Shown here: in pieces, positions 20,760 to 31,420 of the stretch
How positions within the stretch are numbered: the stretch's first letter is position 1
Layout of the letters: every line of letters begins with the position of its first letter
Source of the DNA: Xanthobacteraceae bacterium
Lineage (GTDB): Bacteria > Pseudomonadota > Alphaproteobacteria > Rhizobiales > Xanthobacteraceae
NCBI GenBank assembly: GCA_020441545.1
Contig: JAGRLZ010000145.1
Coordinates: 1-57,484 of the forward strand
Direction: 5' to 3'
Length of the DNA stretch: 57,484 nt
Notes under the pieces: model-generated
Databases searched by the model: none
Told to the model about the DNA's origin: nothing
Seen by the model: the letters and a program-made list of their open reading frames with translations, nothing else
Position numbers and translations under genes: made by a program

Positions 20760-22252
20760 CGCCCCGCTTCATAGTGATCGGCCACGAGCTGATCCAGCAG
20801 CCGGACCCCGTAGCCCGATCCCCAACTCTGGTTGATGTCGGTCTTGGGTGCGCCCATCGCGGTGCCGGCCACGTCGAGGTGGGCCCACGGCGTGTCGTCG
20901 ACGAAACGTTGCAGGAACTGCGCCGCGGTGATCGAGCCGCCATGGCGGCCGCCGGTGTTCTTCATGTCGGCAAACCGGGAGTCGATCAGCTTGTCGTATT
21001 CGGGCCCGAGCGGCATCCGCCAGACCTTTTCGCCGGTCGCCTGCCCGGCCGCCGTCAGGCGTTCGGCAAGCTGGTCGTCGTTGGAGAACATCCCGGCATA
21101 TTCGGTGCCGAGCGCCACCATGATCGCGCCGGTCAGCGTCGCCAGGTCGACCATGAACTTCGGCTTGAATTTGGTCGCGACGTACCACAGCACGTCGGCG
21201 AGCACGAGCCTGCCCTCGGCATCGGTGTTGATGATCTCGATGGTCTGGCCGGACATCGAGGTGACGATATCGCCGGGGCGCTGGGCGTTGCCGTCCGGCA
21301 TGTTCTCGACAAGGCCGATGGCGCCGATGGCGTTGACCCTGGCCTTGCGCGCCGCCAGCGCATGCATCAGGCCGACGACGCAGGCCGCGCCGCCCATGTC
21401 GCCTTTCATTTCCTCCATGCCGCCCGCGGATTTGATGGAGATGCCGCCGGTGTCGAAACAGACGCCCTTGCCGACGAAGGCAACCGGCTGCTCGCCGCGC
21501 TTGCCGCCGTTCCATTTCATGATCACGACGCGGCTCGGCTGCGCCGATCCCTGCCCGACGCCGAGCAGCGCCCCCATCCCGAGCCTGGTCATGGCCTTGA
21601 CGTCGAGCACCTCAACCGTGACGCCGAGCTTGCGCAATTGGCTGGCGCGCCGCGCGAACGCGACCGGATACAGGACGTTCGGCGGCTCATTGACGAGTTC
21701 GCGCGCCAGCATCACGCCGTCGGCGACATGGCTTTGCGGCGCGAAAGCCTTGCGCGCGGCGGCGACATCGCCCGCCGCGACGGCAACATCGGTGCGCCGG
21801 GGCGCGTCATCGTCCTTCTTCTTCGTCTTGTAGCGGTCGAACCTGTAGGCGCGCAGCCGCACGCCGGCGCCGACCGCCGCGGCCTGCGCCGCCGTCATCG
21901 CCCCGGACGGCAGTTCGGCGACGATCGTCGCGGCAGCGCCGCTCAGCACCTTGCCCGCGGCGACGCCGCCCAGCCGGAAAAAATCCTTGTCCTTGAGCGC
22001 GGCCGGTTTCCCCGCGCCGATGACCAGCAGCCGCTCGGCCTTGATGCCGTCCGGCGCCACGATATCGAGGGTCGCGGCGAGCTTGCCCTTGAAATGGCTG
22101 ACCTCCGCCGCGCGCCGCACGGTGGCCGCGGCCGCTCCCAACGCCTTCCGCGTCGCGGCGCCGAATTTCAGCGTCTCGTCGCAGAACACGACCAGACTGC
22201 CGCGCGCGGCTGTCGAAAACGGAACAAAGCCGACCTTGACGGCATCGGACAT
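20756..22252 (-). CDS. pepA: Leucyl aminopeptidase (cytosol aminopeptidase, M17)
   Basis: A 498-residue dinuclear metal aminopeptidase that releases N-terminal residues from peptides. The C-terminal catalytic domain has [14 protein letters not shown] (metal Lys/Asp), MKGDMGGAA and the family signature [12 protein letters not shown]. The N-terminal domain is the less conserved regulatory part and contains an Arg/Lys-rich insertion [13 protein letters not shown] near residue 110. The start ATG 22252 ([10 protein letters not shown]) is chosen because the 27 codons beyond it do not resemble the family. First gene of the pepA-holC pair. Confidence 0.94.
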   Translation of the reverse strand: MSDAVKVGFVPFSTAARGSLVVFCDETLKFGAATRKALGAAAATVRRAAEVSHFKGKLAATLDIVAPDGIKAERLLVIGAGKPAALKDKDFFRLGGVAAGKVLSGAAATIVAELPSGAMTAAQAAAVGAGVRLRAYRFDRYKTKKKDDDAPRRTDVAVAAGDVAAARKAFAPQSHVADGVMLARELVNEPPNVLYPVAFARRASQLRKLGVTVEVLDVKAMTRLGMGALLGVGQGSAQPSRVVIMKWNGGKRGEQPVAFVGKGVCFDTGGISIKSAGGMEEMKGDMGGAACVVGLMHALAARKARVNAIGAIGLVENMPDGNAQRPGDIVTSMSGQTIEIINTDAEGRLVLADVLWYVATKFKPKFMVDLATLTGAIMVALGTEYAGMFSNDDQLAERLTAAGQATGEKVWRMPLGPEYDKLIDSRFADMKNTGGRHGGSITAAQFLQRFVDDTPWAHLDVAGTAMGAPKTDINQSWGSGYGVRLLDQLVADHYEAGR

Positions 22253-22547
22253 GAGCCAAAATCCTCCACTTGAACAGAAAGGCACGAACCCGTGGCGGCC
22301 GGGGCGCCGCGTGTCATGTTCTTCGTCGCCCATGAGGTTCCGTCAAGACACATTCGGGAACTATTGATAAAACCCGACACAACTTGTTAACGTCGTTTGG
22401 AGCCCGCCTTGGCGCGGCCATTTTATTGACCAACCAGAAGGATGGGTTCTGAACTCGGGCTTCAAGCGAGCGCCCGCGGGGTCAGGGCGCTGACGATCCG
22501 GACTGCGCCGCCAGGCCGGATATCGAGGATGGGAATCGTTCTGCCCG

Positions 22548-23717
22548 ATGGGATCCATCGACACGTATATTTTGAGGACGACGCTCGCTTCGTTCGCGGT
22601 GGTTCTCGTCAGTCTCACCGGCGTGATCTGGATTACGCAGGCGCTGCGCGGCATCGACCTGATGACCAGCCAGGGCCAGACCATCATCACCTTCCTGGGC
22701 ATCACCGGCCTGGTGATCCCGGCGCTGATTCTCATCATCGCGCCGATCGCGCTGATGATCGCCATCTCGCACACGCTCAACAAGCTGGCGACCGATTCCG
22801 AGATCATCGTCATGAACGCCGCCGGCCTGTCGCCGATCCGGCTGTTCGTGCCGTTCCTTTATGCGACCCTGCTGGTGGCGCTGCTGGTGGCATTCATCGC
22901 CGCCTACCTCGCGCCGGACGGCATGCGCCGGATCAAGCGGTGGGATGCCGAAATCACTGCCGACGTGCTTGCCAATATCCTGCAGCCGGGCCGCTTCGTC
23001 CAACTGGACCAGAACCTCACCATCCGCATTCGCGAGCGGCAGCCCGGCGGCGTGCTGGCCGGCATCTTCATCGACGACCGGCGCGATCCCAAGGAGCGGA
23101 TCAGCATCATCGCCGACCGCGGAACGGTGCTGAACAACGATCGCGGCTCGTTCCTTATCTTGCAGGACGGCCACCTCGAACGCTTCGAGACCGGCAAGCA
23201 GGAGCCTGCCCTCATCACGTTCGATCGCAACGCATTCGATATGTCGAAGTTTTCCCGGCGCAGCTCCGACGTCGTTTACGGGATTCGCGAGCGCTACCTC
23301 TGGGAACTGTTCTCGCCCGCGCCGGACGATCCGATGTACAAGCAATTGCCGGGACAGTTCCGTGCCGACCTGCATGACCGCCTGATGGCGCCGCTCTATC
23401 CGCTCGCCTTCGCGGCGCTCACCTTCGCCTTCCTCGGCACCCCGCGCACCACCCGCCAGAGCCGCAACTTCTCGATCGCGAATGCCATCCTCGCCGTCTT
23501 CGGCCTTCGCACGATCGGCTTCGCCTGCTCCGTCATGGCGGTGAAGTCGCCGCTCGCCGTGGTCGTGCAGTATCTCATGCTGGCGCTGGCGACCGGCGCC
23601 GGCATCTGGATGATCCTGGTCGGAGCCGTCGTCGAGCCGCCCACGCGGATCGTCGAGGCAATCAATCGCTCGAATGCCCGCCTGCTGCGCCTGCTGGGAC
23701 GCCCGGTGACGCCATGA
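22548..23717 (+). CDS. lptF: LPS export ABC transporter permease LptF
   Basis: A 389-residue inner-membrane permease of the LptB2FGC complex that extracts lipopolysaccharide from the inner membrane. N-terminal membrane segments (about 12-32, 50-75, 97-120) are followed by a periplasmic beta-jellyroll region (about 125-265, with GRFVQLDQNLTIRIRER) and C-terminal membrane segments (about 280-380). The family's IMNAAGLSPIRL coupling-helix region is visible. It overlaps lptG by 4 bp. It is divergent from pepA across 295 bp. Confidence 0.94.
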   Translation: MGSIDTYILRTTLASFAVVLVSLTGVIWITQALRGIDLMTSQGQTIITFLGITGLVIPALILIIAPIALMIAISHTLNKLATDSEIIVMNAAGLSPIRLFVPFLYATLLVALLVAFIAAYLAPDGMRRIKRWDAEITADVLANILQPGRFVQLDQNLTIRIRERQPGGVLAGIFIDDRRDPKERISIIADRGTVLNNDRGSFLILQDGHLERFETGKQEPALITFDRNAFDMSKFSRRSSDVVYGIRERYLWELFSPAPDDPMYKQLPGQFRADLHDRLMAPLYPLAFAALTFAFLGTPRTTRQSRNFSIANAILAVFGLRTIGFACSVMAVKSPLAVVVQYLMLALATGAGIWMILVGAVVEPPTRIVEAINRSNARLLRLLGRPVTP

Positions 23718-24811
23718 GCATGCTGACCAACACGCTCGGCCGCTACTTTGCCGGCCGCTTCCTGATTTCGGCGCTCGGCGTGTTCGTCAGCATCTTCGTG
23801 CTGCTGGTGCTGGTCGATTACATCGAAATGGTGCGGCGAACCTCGAACCTGGCCTCGGCATCGGCCATCATGGTCGCCGAAACCTCGCTGTTCCGCGTGC
23901 CGCAACTGCTCGAGAAACTGACGCCGTTCTGCGTACTGATCGGCGGCATGACCTGCTACCTGGCCCTGTCGCGGCGGCTCGAACTGGTGGTGGCGCGCGC
24001 CGCCGGGGTCTCCGCCTGGCAATTCGTCTCGCCGGCGCTGGCCAGCGCCCTCGTGCTCGGCATCTTTGCGACCACGGTCTACAACCCGGTCTCGGCGGAA
24101 CTCCGCGAACGGTCGAAACGGATGGAGGCGGAACTGTTTGGCAATGTCCCCGGCGGCGGCCTGCAGGACGCTACCGGCTTCTGGATCAGCCAGACCACCC
24201 GGGAAGGCCAGAGCATCATCAATGCCGTGCGCAGCGAGAAGCAGGGGCAGCGCCTGACCGGCCTGACCGTGTTCCGATTCGATTCCGCCGCCCGGTTCCA
24301 GGAGCGAATCGAAGCGCGCGAGGCCACCCTGGAAGACGGCTATTGGCTACTTAAATCGGTACGGAGATACTCTATTGGGGTTCCGCCAGTGAATCAGGAC
24401 AGCCTCCGCATCCTGACGACGCTGACTTCCGCCCAGGTCCGGAACAGCTTTTCGACCCCCGAAACTGTGTCTTTTTGGCAACTCCCGAGCTACATCCGAT
24501 CGTCCGAGAATTCGGGCGTCGCCAGCGCGGGCTACCGATTGCAGTACCACAAGCTTGTCGCACAGCCATTTCTGCTGGTTGCGATGGTAATGCTGGCCGC
24601 CTCGGTGAGCCTCCGCTTCTTCCGCTTCGGCGGCGTCCAGAAGATGGTTTTGAGTGGCGTGGGCGCCGGCTTTCTGCTCTATGTTCTGTCGAAAGTGACT
24701 GAGGATTTGAGCAAGGCCGAATTGATGCATCCGATCGCTGCGGCTTGGCTGCCCGTCTGTGTGGGCGGCCTGACCGGATTTTTGGCCTTGTTGTACCAGG
24801 AGGACGGGTAG
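23714..24811 (+). CDS. lptG: LPS export ABC transporter permease LptG
   Basis: A 365-residue second permease of the LptB2FGC lipopolysaccharide exporter, same fold as its neighbour: opening NTLGRYFAGRFLISALGVFVS, a periplasmic jellyroll (about 130-265) and four C-terminal hydrophobic segments with VLSGVGAGFLLYVLSKVTEDL. The start ATG 23714 overlaps the lptF stop (ATGA) and its TAG stop shares a base with the GTG start of lptD, so lptF-lptG-lptD read as one coupled operon. Confidence 0.94.
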   Translation: MSMLTNTLGRYFAGRFLISALGVFVSIFVLLVLVDYIEMVRRTSNLASASAIMVAETSLFRVPQLLEKLTPFCVLIGGMTCYLALSRRLELVVARAAGVSAWQFVSPALASALVLGIFATTVYNPVSAELRERSKRMEAELFGNVPGGGLQDATGFWISQTTREGQSIINAVRSEKQGQRLTGLTVFRFDSAARFQERIEAREATLEDGYWLLKSVRRYSIGVPPVNQDSLRILTTLTSAQVRNSFSTPETVSFWQLPSYIRSSENSGVASAGYRLQYHKLVAQPFLLVAMVMLAASVSLRFFRFGGVQKMVLSGVGAGFLLYVLSKVTEDLSKAELMHPIAAAWLPVCVGGLTGFLALLYQEDG

Positions 24812-27303
24812 TGGCCGACGTCGCCACCCGCCAGAGGCTGGAATTTGCCGAAATGCGGCGCGAAGGCGCGCGCCGCAAAGGGGTGAGTCTGGCCGCGATT
24901 CTCCCGGTCCTCGGGTCGCTGCTGCTCGGCACCACCTGCCTGACGCTTCCGGCCGGCCCGGCGATCGCGCAGAGCTTCACCTACAACCCGCCTCATAGGC
25001 GATCGAAGCCGCCGCCACCTCCGGCCAGCAGCCAGGGCCAGATGCTGGTCCAGGCCAACGAGGTCGATTACGACTACAATAACACCCGCGTTTCGGCGGT
25101 CGGCAATGTCCAGATTTTCTATAACGGGACATCGCTGCAGGCCGACCGGGTGATCTACGACCAGAAGACCAAGCGGCTGCATGCCGAAGGCAACATTCGC
25201 CTGGAGGATGCCGACGGCAAGATCACCTATGCCAACGTCCTCGACCTGAGCGACGACTATCGCGACGGCTTCGTGGATTCGCTGCGCGTCGACACCCCGG
25301 ACCAGACCCGCATGGCGGCCTCCCGGGCCGACCGGACCAAGGGCAACTACACCGTCTTCCAGAACGGCGTCTACACGGCCTGCGCGCCCTGCCGCGACAA
25401 CCCGAAGAAACCGCCGCTATGGCAGGTGAAGGGGGCCCGCGTCATTCACGACCAGGGCGAGAAGATGCTCTACTTCGAGGACGCGCGCCTCGAATTCTTC
25501 GGCATGCCGATCGCCTATCTGCCGTATTTCTCGACGCCCGATCCGACCGTGAAGCGCAAGACCGGCTTCCTGATGCCCGGCTTCACATCGAGCACCAACG
25601 TCGGCTACGGCGTCAATATTCCGTTCTATTGGGCCATCGCGCCCGATTACGACATGACCTTCACGCCCCGCATCACCACGCGCCAGGGCGTGCTGATGCA
25701 GACCGAATTCCGCCAGCGCTTCGCCGCCGGATCGTATCAGATCCGGCTTTACGGCATCGACCAGCTCGATCCGGGTGCGTTCGGTGTAAATCGGCCGGGC
25801 AATCGCGAATTGCGCGGCGCGGTCGCGACCAACGGACAATTCGCCCTCAACGATCGCTGGGTGTGGGGCTGGGACGCCATTGCGCTGTCGGACAACCGTT
25901 TCCTCTACGACTACCGGCTTGGCCAGTATGCCGATCCGTTCAACGCCTTCCTGACCCTGCCGACCGAGGCGACGTCGCAGATCTATCTGACCGGCGTCGG
26001 CAATCGCAGCTATTTCGACGCACGCGCGATCCACTATCTCAGCTTCTCCGGCAACCAGTCGCAGGTGCCGGTGGTGGCGCCGGTGATCGACTATTCCAAC
26101 GTGTTCAATCGCCCGATCCTCGGCGGCGAAGTCAGCTACAAGACCAACTTCACCAGCCTGACGCGCGACCAGGCCGCCTTCGACACGATCTCGGCCAGCG
26201 CGCTCGCGAGCGGCGCCTGCCTGCCGACCTCCGCCGATCCGCTGGCCAAGAATCGGACCAACTGCCTGCTGCGCGGCATCCCCGGCACCTATTCGCGGCT
26301 GTCGGCGGAAGTGCAATGGCGGCGGTCCTTCACCGATCCGATCGGCCAGATCTGGACGCCGTTCGCCTCGATCCGCGCCGATGCCATCAATGCGTCGATC
26401 CTCAATCAGCCCGGCGTGTCGAACTACCTGCCCCCCGGCGACATCAACGATGTCCGGCTGATGCCGACGCTCGGCTTCGAGTACCGCTATCCGTTCATCA
26501 ACGTGCAGCCCTGGGGCACCACGACGATCGAGCCGATCGCGCAGGTTATTTTGCGGCCGAACGAGCAGTATGCCGGCCGCCTGCCGAACGAAGATGCCCA
26601 GAGCATGGCGTTCGACACCAGCAATCTGTTCAGTGTCGACAAGTTCTCCGGCTATGACCGGGTGGAGGGCGGCGGCCGCGCCAATGTCGGGGTCCAGGCC
26701 ACGGCCCAGTTCGACCATGGCGGCTATGTGAAGGCCATGTTCGGCCAATCCTACCACCTGTTCGGGCTGAACTCGTTCGCCGTGGCGGATGCGACCAATA
26801 CGGCCGTCGATTCCGGCCTCCAGAACACCCGTTCGGACTATGTCGCCAGCATCGCCTATGCGCCGAACTCAACCTACAACCTGAGTACCCGCGCCCGCTT
26901 CGACGAGGCAACCGGCGCCATGCAGCGGTTCGAGGCCGAAGGCCGTGCGAGCTTCGATCGCTGGTCCGTCAGCGTGCTTTACGGCGACTATGCCGCGCAA
27001 CCGGATCTGGGCTACCTGACCCGGCGGTCGGGCATTCTCGGCACCGGCTCGATCAAGGTTGCGTCGAACTGGGTCGTGACCGGCGCCGCCCGCTGGGATA
27101 TCGAAGCCGACCAGATCAACCAGTATGCGGTCGGAGCCGGCTATGTTGACGACTGCTTCATTCTTGCGGTCAACTATGTGAGATCGTACAGCTATGCCAA
27201 CAATGGAGCTGCGCCACAGCTTAGCCATGCTGTCATGTTGCAACTGGGGCTGAGGACGATCGCGAATACGACCGCTGGCGGCGGCAGCAGCAGCTTCCAG
27301 TAA
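24811..27303 (+). CDS. lptD: LPS-assembly protein LptD
   Basis: An 830-residue outer-membrane protein that with LptE inserts lipopolysaccharide into the outer leaflet. A signal peptide (about 24-53, ending AIAQ) precedes the periplasmic OstA/jellyroll domain (about 70-200: QMLVQANEVDYDYNN) and a long C-terminal beta-barrel. Start is GTG 24811, fixed by AGGAGG at 24798-24803. Five Cys are present after the signal: 191 and 194 (CAPC), 470, 485 and 782. The barrel plug arrangement of disulfides thus differs from the four-Cys E. coli pattern. Confidence 0.95.
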   Translation: MADVATRQRLEFAEMRREGARRKGVSLAAILPVLGSLLLGTTCLTLPAGPAIAQSFTYNPPHRRSKPPPPPASSQGQMLVQANEVDYDYNNTRVSAVGNVQIFYNGTSLQADRVIYDQKTKRLHAEGNIRLEDADGKITYANVLDLSDDYRDGFVDSLRVDTPDQTRMAASRADRTKGNYTVFQNGVYTACAPCRDNPKKPPLWQVKGARVIHDQGEKMLYFEDARLEFFGMPIAYLPYFSTPDPTVKRKTGFLMPGFTSSTNVGYGVNIPFYWAIAPDYDMTFTPRITTRQGVLMQTEFRQRFAAGSYQIRLYGIDQLDPGAFGVNRPGNRELRGAVATNGQFALNDRWVWGWDAIALSDNRFLYDYRLGQYADPFNAFLTLPTEATSQIYLTGVGNRSYFDARAIHYLSFSGNQSQVPVVAPVIDYSNVFNRPILGGEVSYKTNFTSLTRDQAAFDTISASALASGACLPTSADPLAKNRTNCLLRGIPGTYSRLSAEVQWRRSFTDPIGQIWTPFASIRADAINASILNQPGVSNYLPPGDINDVRLMPTLGFEYRYPFINVQPWGTTTIEPIAQVILRPNEQYAGRLPNEDAQSMAFDTSNLFSVDKFSGYDRVEGGGRANVGVQATAQFDHGGYVKAMFGQSYHLFGLNSFAVADATNTAVDSGLQNTRSDYVASIAYAPNSTYNLSTRARFDEATGAMQRFEAEGRASFDRWSVSVLYGDYAAQPDLGYLTRRSGILGTGSIKVASNWVVTGAARWDIEADQINQYAVGAGYVDDCFILAVNYVRSYSYANNGAAPQLSHAVMLQLGLRTIANTTAGGGSSSFQ

Positions 27304-27384
27304 GCGAATGCATCCTTCACGACGCCGCGGGACCGTGATGGCCCGGTCAGCATTCTCCAACCAGCGCTGTGACTTGGTTTGACG

Positions 27385-28323
27385 ATGACGACGATTCTTT
27401 TTCCTCGCCTTTTTGCTTTTTCCCTCCTTTGCGCGCTCGCACTCGGTGTTTCGGGAATCCGGTCGCCGGCATATGCGCAAGGCGTGCTCGTCATGGTCAA
27501 TGGCGAGCCCATCACTTCCTTCGATGTGGACCAGCGATCCCGCCTGACGGCCCTGTCCGGCAAGCGGGCAGCACGGCAGCAGGTCATCGACGAGCTGATC
27601 AACGAGAAGCTCAAGATCAAGGAGGGCAAGAAGTACGGCGTCGACCCCTCCGCTACCGACGTCGATTCGTCTTTCGCCGCGATGGGCCGGCGTATGCGGC
27701 TCTCGCCGGACCAGCTCGCCCAGACGCTGCGAAGTCGCGGCATCCGGCCGGAAACGCTGAAGAGTCGTATCAAGGCCGAAATCGTGTGGGGCAGCCTCGT
27801 TCGCGGCCGCTTCAAGGAAAGCCTGCTGGTCAGCGAAAAGGCAGTCCGCGCCGAGGCCGGCGAAGGCGATGGCAAGGACGCCGGCAACAGCTTCGAATAC
27901 CGGATGCGTCCCGTCGTCCTCATCGTTCCGCGCGGATCGTCGGCGTCGCTGGTCCAATCGCGGCACCGGGAGGCCGAGGCGCTGCGCAACCGTGTCACGA
28001 GTTGCGAGGAAGCCGCCCGGATCGTGACCTCTCTGCCGGGGGGGACGGTTCGCGAAATCGTCATCAAGACCTCGGCCGACCTGCCGCCGCCGCTGCGCCA
28101 ATTGCTCGACAAGACCCCGATCGGACATCTGACGCCGCCGGAAGTGACGCGGCAGGGCATCGAGATGGTGGCGCTCTGCGACCGCAAGGCTTCGACCGCC
28201 GACTCGCCGCGCGAGCGTGAAATCCGCGAAAAGCTTTATGCGAAGAAGTACGAGGCGCGCTCCAAATCCTACCTGGAAGATCTCCGCAAGAGCGCGATGA
28301 TCGAATATCGTCACCGCCGATGA
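27385..28323 (+). CDS. surA: SurA-like periplasmic chaperone with degenerate parvulin domain
   Basis: A 312-residue secreted protein with a signal peptide ending in SPAYAQ (about 32). Residues about 33-165 match the SurA N-terminal chaperone domain (VLVMVNGEPITSFDVDQR, QVIDELINEKLKIKEGKK). The following 100 residues are where the parvulin isomerase lies, but the usual HIL motif and GGDLG are replaced (VVLIVPRG; SLPGGTVRE), so isomerase activity is doubtful; ends in a SurA-like C-terminal helix. ATG 27385 preferred over TTG 27379. Position between lptD and pdxA is the classical surA place; it helps fold outer-membrane proteins. Confidence 0.88.
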   Translation: MTTILFPRLFAFSLLCALALGVSGIRSPAYAQGVLVMVNGEPITSFDVDQRSRLTALSGKRAARQQVIDELINEKLKIKEGKKYGVDPSATDVDSSFAAMGRRMRLSPDQLAQTLRSRGIRPETLKSRIKAEIVWGSLVRGRFKESLLVSEKAVRAEAGEGDGKDAGNSFEYRMRPVVLIVPRGSSASLVQSRHREAEALRNRVTSCEEAARIVTSLPGGTVREIVIKTSADLPPPLRQLLDKTPIGHLTPPEVTRQGIEMVALCDRKASTADSPREREIREKLYAKKYEARSKSYLEDLRKSAMIEYRHRR

Positions 28324-28443
28324 CCGCGTGACGCAACGATCGCGTGACACGATGGCTCCGCTGCTGACCTGAGAATTCTGGAATTCTACGGCCGCCACGC
28401 GATGCAAGGCGGGGCCGGTGGAGAGAAAGGCGCCACGCACGAA

Positions 28444-29445
28444 ATGTCAAAGCCGCTTGCGCTGACCATCGGCGAGCCCGCGGGTATCGGGCCGGATATC
28501 GCCATCGAGGCATGGCGCAGGCGTGACGATCTCGGCGTTCCGCCGTTCTATCTGCTTGGCGACGCCGGTTATATGGCCGACCGCGCCAAACGGCTTGGCG
28601 TCGAAGTGACGCTGGCGCCAACCGATGCCGCAGGCGCCGTTGAAATTTTTGCCGATGCCATGCCGATTGTCCCGGTCGGACCCGTTCCGACCGCCGCGCC
28701 CGGCCGGCCCGATGACAGCAGCGCGCCGGTCGCGCTTGCCGCGATCCGCCAGGCCGTTGCCGATGTGACCGCCGGCCGCGCCGCGGCGGTGGTCACCAAC
28801 CCGATCGCCAAAAGCGTGCTGTATCGTGCCGGCTTCCGCCATCCGGGTCATACCGAATTCCTGGCCGAACTGGCCGTGGACGGTGCTCCGGCGCCGATGC
28901 CGGTGATGATGTTGTGTTCGCCGACGCTCGCCGTCGTGCCCGTCACGATTCATGTTTCGCTCCGCGATGCCATCGCGCAACTGACGACCGACCTGATCGT
29001 CAGGACCGCGCGCATTCTGGTGACCGACCTGACCGCGCGGTTCGGGATTGCGAAGCCACGGCTCGCCGTCGCGGGCCTCAACCCGCATGCGGGCGAGTCC
29101 GGATCGCTCGGGAGCGAAGACCAGGCGATCGTGGCGCCGGCGGTGGAGATTCTCCGCGCCGACGGCATCGACGCCCGCGGCCCGCTGCCCGCCGACACCA
29201 TGTTCCACGCCGCGGCCCGCAAATCCTACAATTGCGCGGTCTGCATGTATCACGACCAGGCGTTGATCCCGATCAAGACTCTGGCGTTCGACGACGGCGT
29301 CAACGTCACGCTCGGCCTGCCCTTCATCCGCACCTCGCCGGACCACGGCACGGCTTTCGGCATCGCGGGCAGCAGCGCCGCCAACCCGTCCAGCCTGGTC
29401 GCGGCATTGAAGCTTGCCGCCCGCATGGCATCCGCACCCGCATGA
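28444..29445 (+). CDS. pdxA: 4-hydroxythreonine-4-phosphate dehydrogenase
   Basis: A 333-residue NAD- and metal-dependent dehydrogenase of pyridoxal 5'-phosphate synthesis. Family marks are [16 protein letters not shown], the substrate-contact [28 protein letters not shown] and [14 protein letters not shown] with its metal His. ATG 28444 (MSKPLALT) gives the right N-terminus; the frame reaches 28402 without family similarity. The last base pairs overlap rsmA (ATGA), as in other surA-pdxA-rsmA clusters. Confidence 0.95.
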   Translation: MSKPLALTIGEPAGIGPDIAIEAWRRRDDLGVPPFYLLGDAGYMADRAKRLGVEVTLAPTDAAGAVEIFADAMPIVPVGPVPTAAPGRPDDSSAPVALAAIRQAVADVTAGRAAAVVTNPIAKSVLYRAGFRHPGHTEFLAELAVDGAPAPMPVMMLCSPTLAVVPVTIHVSLRDAIAQLTTDLIVRTARILVTDLTARFGIAKPRLAVAGLNPHAGESGSLGSEDQAIVAPAVEILRADGIDARGPLPADTMFHAAARKSYNCAVCMYHDQALIPIKTLAFDDGVNVTLGLPFIRTSPDHGTAFGIAGSSAANPSSLVAALKLAARMASAPA

Positions 29446-30299
29446 GCGCGATCGACGATCTGCCGCCGCTGCGCGAGGTCATCAAGCGACATCAATTGTC
29501 GGCGCGCAAATCGCTTGGACAGAACTTCCTGCTCGACCTCAACCTCACCGCGCGCATCGCGCGCGCCGCCGGTCCCCTCGAGGATGCGACGGTGATCGAG
29601 GTCGGTCCCGGACCCGGCGGCCTCACCCGCGCCCTGCTCGCGCTCGGCGCCCGCCGCGTGATCGCGATCGAGCGCGACGAGCGTGCCGTCGGCCCGCTCG
29701 AGGAGATCGCCGAACGCTATCCCGGACGCCTTGAGATCGTGACTGCGGATGCGATGACCTACGATCCGCGCCCGCTGCTCGACGGCGACCGCGCGCGGAT
29801 CGTGGCGAACCTGCCCTACAATATCGCGACCGCGCTGCTGATCGGCTGGCTTTCGGCGGAACCATGGCCGCCGTGGTTCGACCGGATGGTGCTGATGTTC
29901 CAGCGCGAGGTCGCCGACCGCATCGTCGCGCATGACCGTCAGGATGCTTACGGCCGCCTCGCGGTGCTCGCCAACTGGCGGACGGAAACCAGGATCCTGT
30001 TCGACATCTCGCCATCCGCGTTCGTGCCGCCACCGCAGGTAACGTCGTCCGTGGTCCGGCTGACACCGCGCGCCGCGCCATTGCCGTGCGACCGCCGGCT
30101 CCTGGAACAGGTCGCCGCGGCCGCGTTCGGACAGCGCCGGAAGATGCTGCGGCAGAGCCTGAAGTCGCTGGGCGTCGATCCGTCCCGGCTTGCCGCGGCG
30201 GCCGGCATCGACCCCACGCAGCGCGCCGAGACGATTCCGATCGCCGGCTTTGTTGCCATGGCGCGCGAATTGGCCAATATTCGCTCCGAGAGTTCCTGA
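29442..30299 (+). CDS. rsmA: 16S rRNA (adenine1518/1519-N6) dimethyltransferase
   Basis: A 285-residue KsgA enzyme that dimethylates two adjacent adenines in the 3' hairpin of 16S rRNA late in 30S maturation. SAM-binding motif [16 protein letters not shown] and catalytic [11 protein letters not shown] are clear; [16 protein letters not shown] marks the N-terminus and [13 protein letters not shown] the C-terminal RNA-contact domain. ATG 29442 overlaps the pdxA stop by 4 bp, pointing to coupling. Loss of this enzyme gives kasugamycin resistance in other bacteria. Confidence 0.96.
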   Translation: MSAIDDLPPLREVIKRHQLSARKSLGQNFLLDLNLTARIARAAGPLEDATVIEVGPGPGGLTRALLALGARRVIAIERDERAVGPLEEIAERYPGRLEIVTADAMTYDPRPLLDGDRARIVANLPYNIATALLIGWLSAEPWPPWFDRMVLMFQREVADRIVAHDRQDAYGRLAVLANWRTETRILFDISPSAFVPPPQVTSSVVRLTPRAAPLPCDRRLLEQVAAAAFGQRRKMLRQSLKSLGVDPSRLAAAAGIDPTQRAETIPIAGFVAMARELANIRSESS

Positions 30300-30332
30300 A
30301 CGAACCAACCAAGCCCGAGAGGAGATATCGCC

Positions 30333-31391
30333 ATGGCGCAGATGCGTCGCCAATCACTCGTCAAGTTCGACGCACCGCTGTGCGAAACCATCATCGAGAC
30401 ACCGAAGCCGCAAGGTAGCGAGGTGTTGGTGCGCATCGAGCGTTGCGGGCTGTGCCACTCGGACCTTCACATCCAGGACGGCTATGCCGACCTCGGCAAC
30501 GGAAAGCGGCTTGATACCACCCGCGGCATGACGTTACCCTTCACGCTCGGGCATGAAATCGCCGGTGTGGTCGATGACGTAGGCCCCGACGCGCCCAAGG
30601 ATCTGATCGGCGCCCGGCGCGCGGTCTTCCCGTGGATCGGCTGCGGCAAGTGCCGCGACTGCCTCAACGGCGACGAAAATCTCTGCATCCGCAACCGCTT
30701 CCTCGGCGTGTCGATCGATGGCGGCTTTGCCACCCATGTGCTGGTGCCGGACGCGAAATACCTGCTCGAATACGATCCGGTGCCGGTCGACATGGCGGCA
30801 ACGCTGATGTGCTCGGGCATTACCGCCTACGGCGCGCTCAAGCGGCTCGTCGATCGTCCGCGCCAGCGCAACCTGTTGCTGATCGGGCTCGGCGGCGTCG
30901 GCATGATGGGGCTTGCGCTCGCGCAGGCGATGTTCAAGCAGCCGGTCTCCGTCGCCGATCTCAGCGCATCCGCCCGCGAGACCGCGCTGAAGAACGGCGC
31001 GGCGGTGGCTTACGATCCGACGGAAGCGGATGTCGTCAAGCGCATCCTGAAGGAAACCGAGGGCGGCTTCGACGAGGTCGTGGATTTCGCCGGCAACGAG
31101 AAGTCGATGGCTTTCGCGACCTCGGTGGTCGGGCGCGGCGGCAAGATCGTCGTCTCCGGCCTGATGGGCGGCAACTTCAATCTGCCGATGGTGCAGTGGA
31201 TCTACAAACGCATGACCGTCGAAGGCTTCATGACCGGAACGCTGGAGGAAGCCCGCGAATTGATGGCCCTCGCCCGCGCCGGCAAGATCAAGCCGACGCC
31301 CATGCAGGAAGAGCCGATGACCGACGTCCAGAAATGGATCGACGAGTTGCGGGCCGGCCATGTCGTCGGCCGCATCATGCTCTGCAATTAG
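30333..31391 (+). CDS. Zinc-dependent alcohol dehydrogenase (MDR superfamily)
   Basis: A 352-residue medium-chain dehydrogenase. Catalytic zinc ligands are seen at Cys38 (CGLCHSD) and His74 (GHEIAG); a structural zinc is implied by Cys104, 107, 110 and 118 (CGKCRDC). NAD(P)-binding fingerprint: LIGLGGVGMMGLALAQ near 184. GAGAGGAGATATCGCC gives a strong ribosome-binding site. Substrate unknown; the sequence resembles alcohol dehydrogenases acting on primary or aromatic alcohols. It follows rsmA by 33 bp on the same strand but probably has its own role. Confidence 0.88.
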   Translation: MAQMRRQSLVKFDAPLCETIIETPKPQGSEVLVRIERCGLCHSDLHIQDGYADLGNGKRLDTTRGMTLPFTLGHEIAGVVDDVGPDAPKDLIGARRAVFPWIGCGKCRDCLNGDENLCIRNRFLGVSIDGGFATHVLVPDAKYLLEYDPVPVDMAATLMCSGITAYGALKRLVDRPRQRNLLLIGLGGVGMMGLALAQAMFKQPVSVADLSASARETALKNGAAVAYDPTEADVVKRILKETEGGFDEVVDFAGNEKSMAFATSVVGRGGKIVVSGLMGGNFNLPMVQWIYKRMTVEGFMTGTLEEARELMALARAGKIKPTPMQEEPMTDVQKWIDELRAGHVVGRIMLCN

Positions 31392-31420
31392 AGATAGGCT
31401 GAGCCGATCTCGATCCAGTC

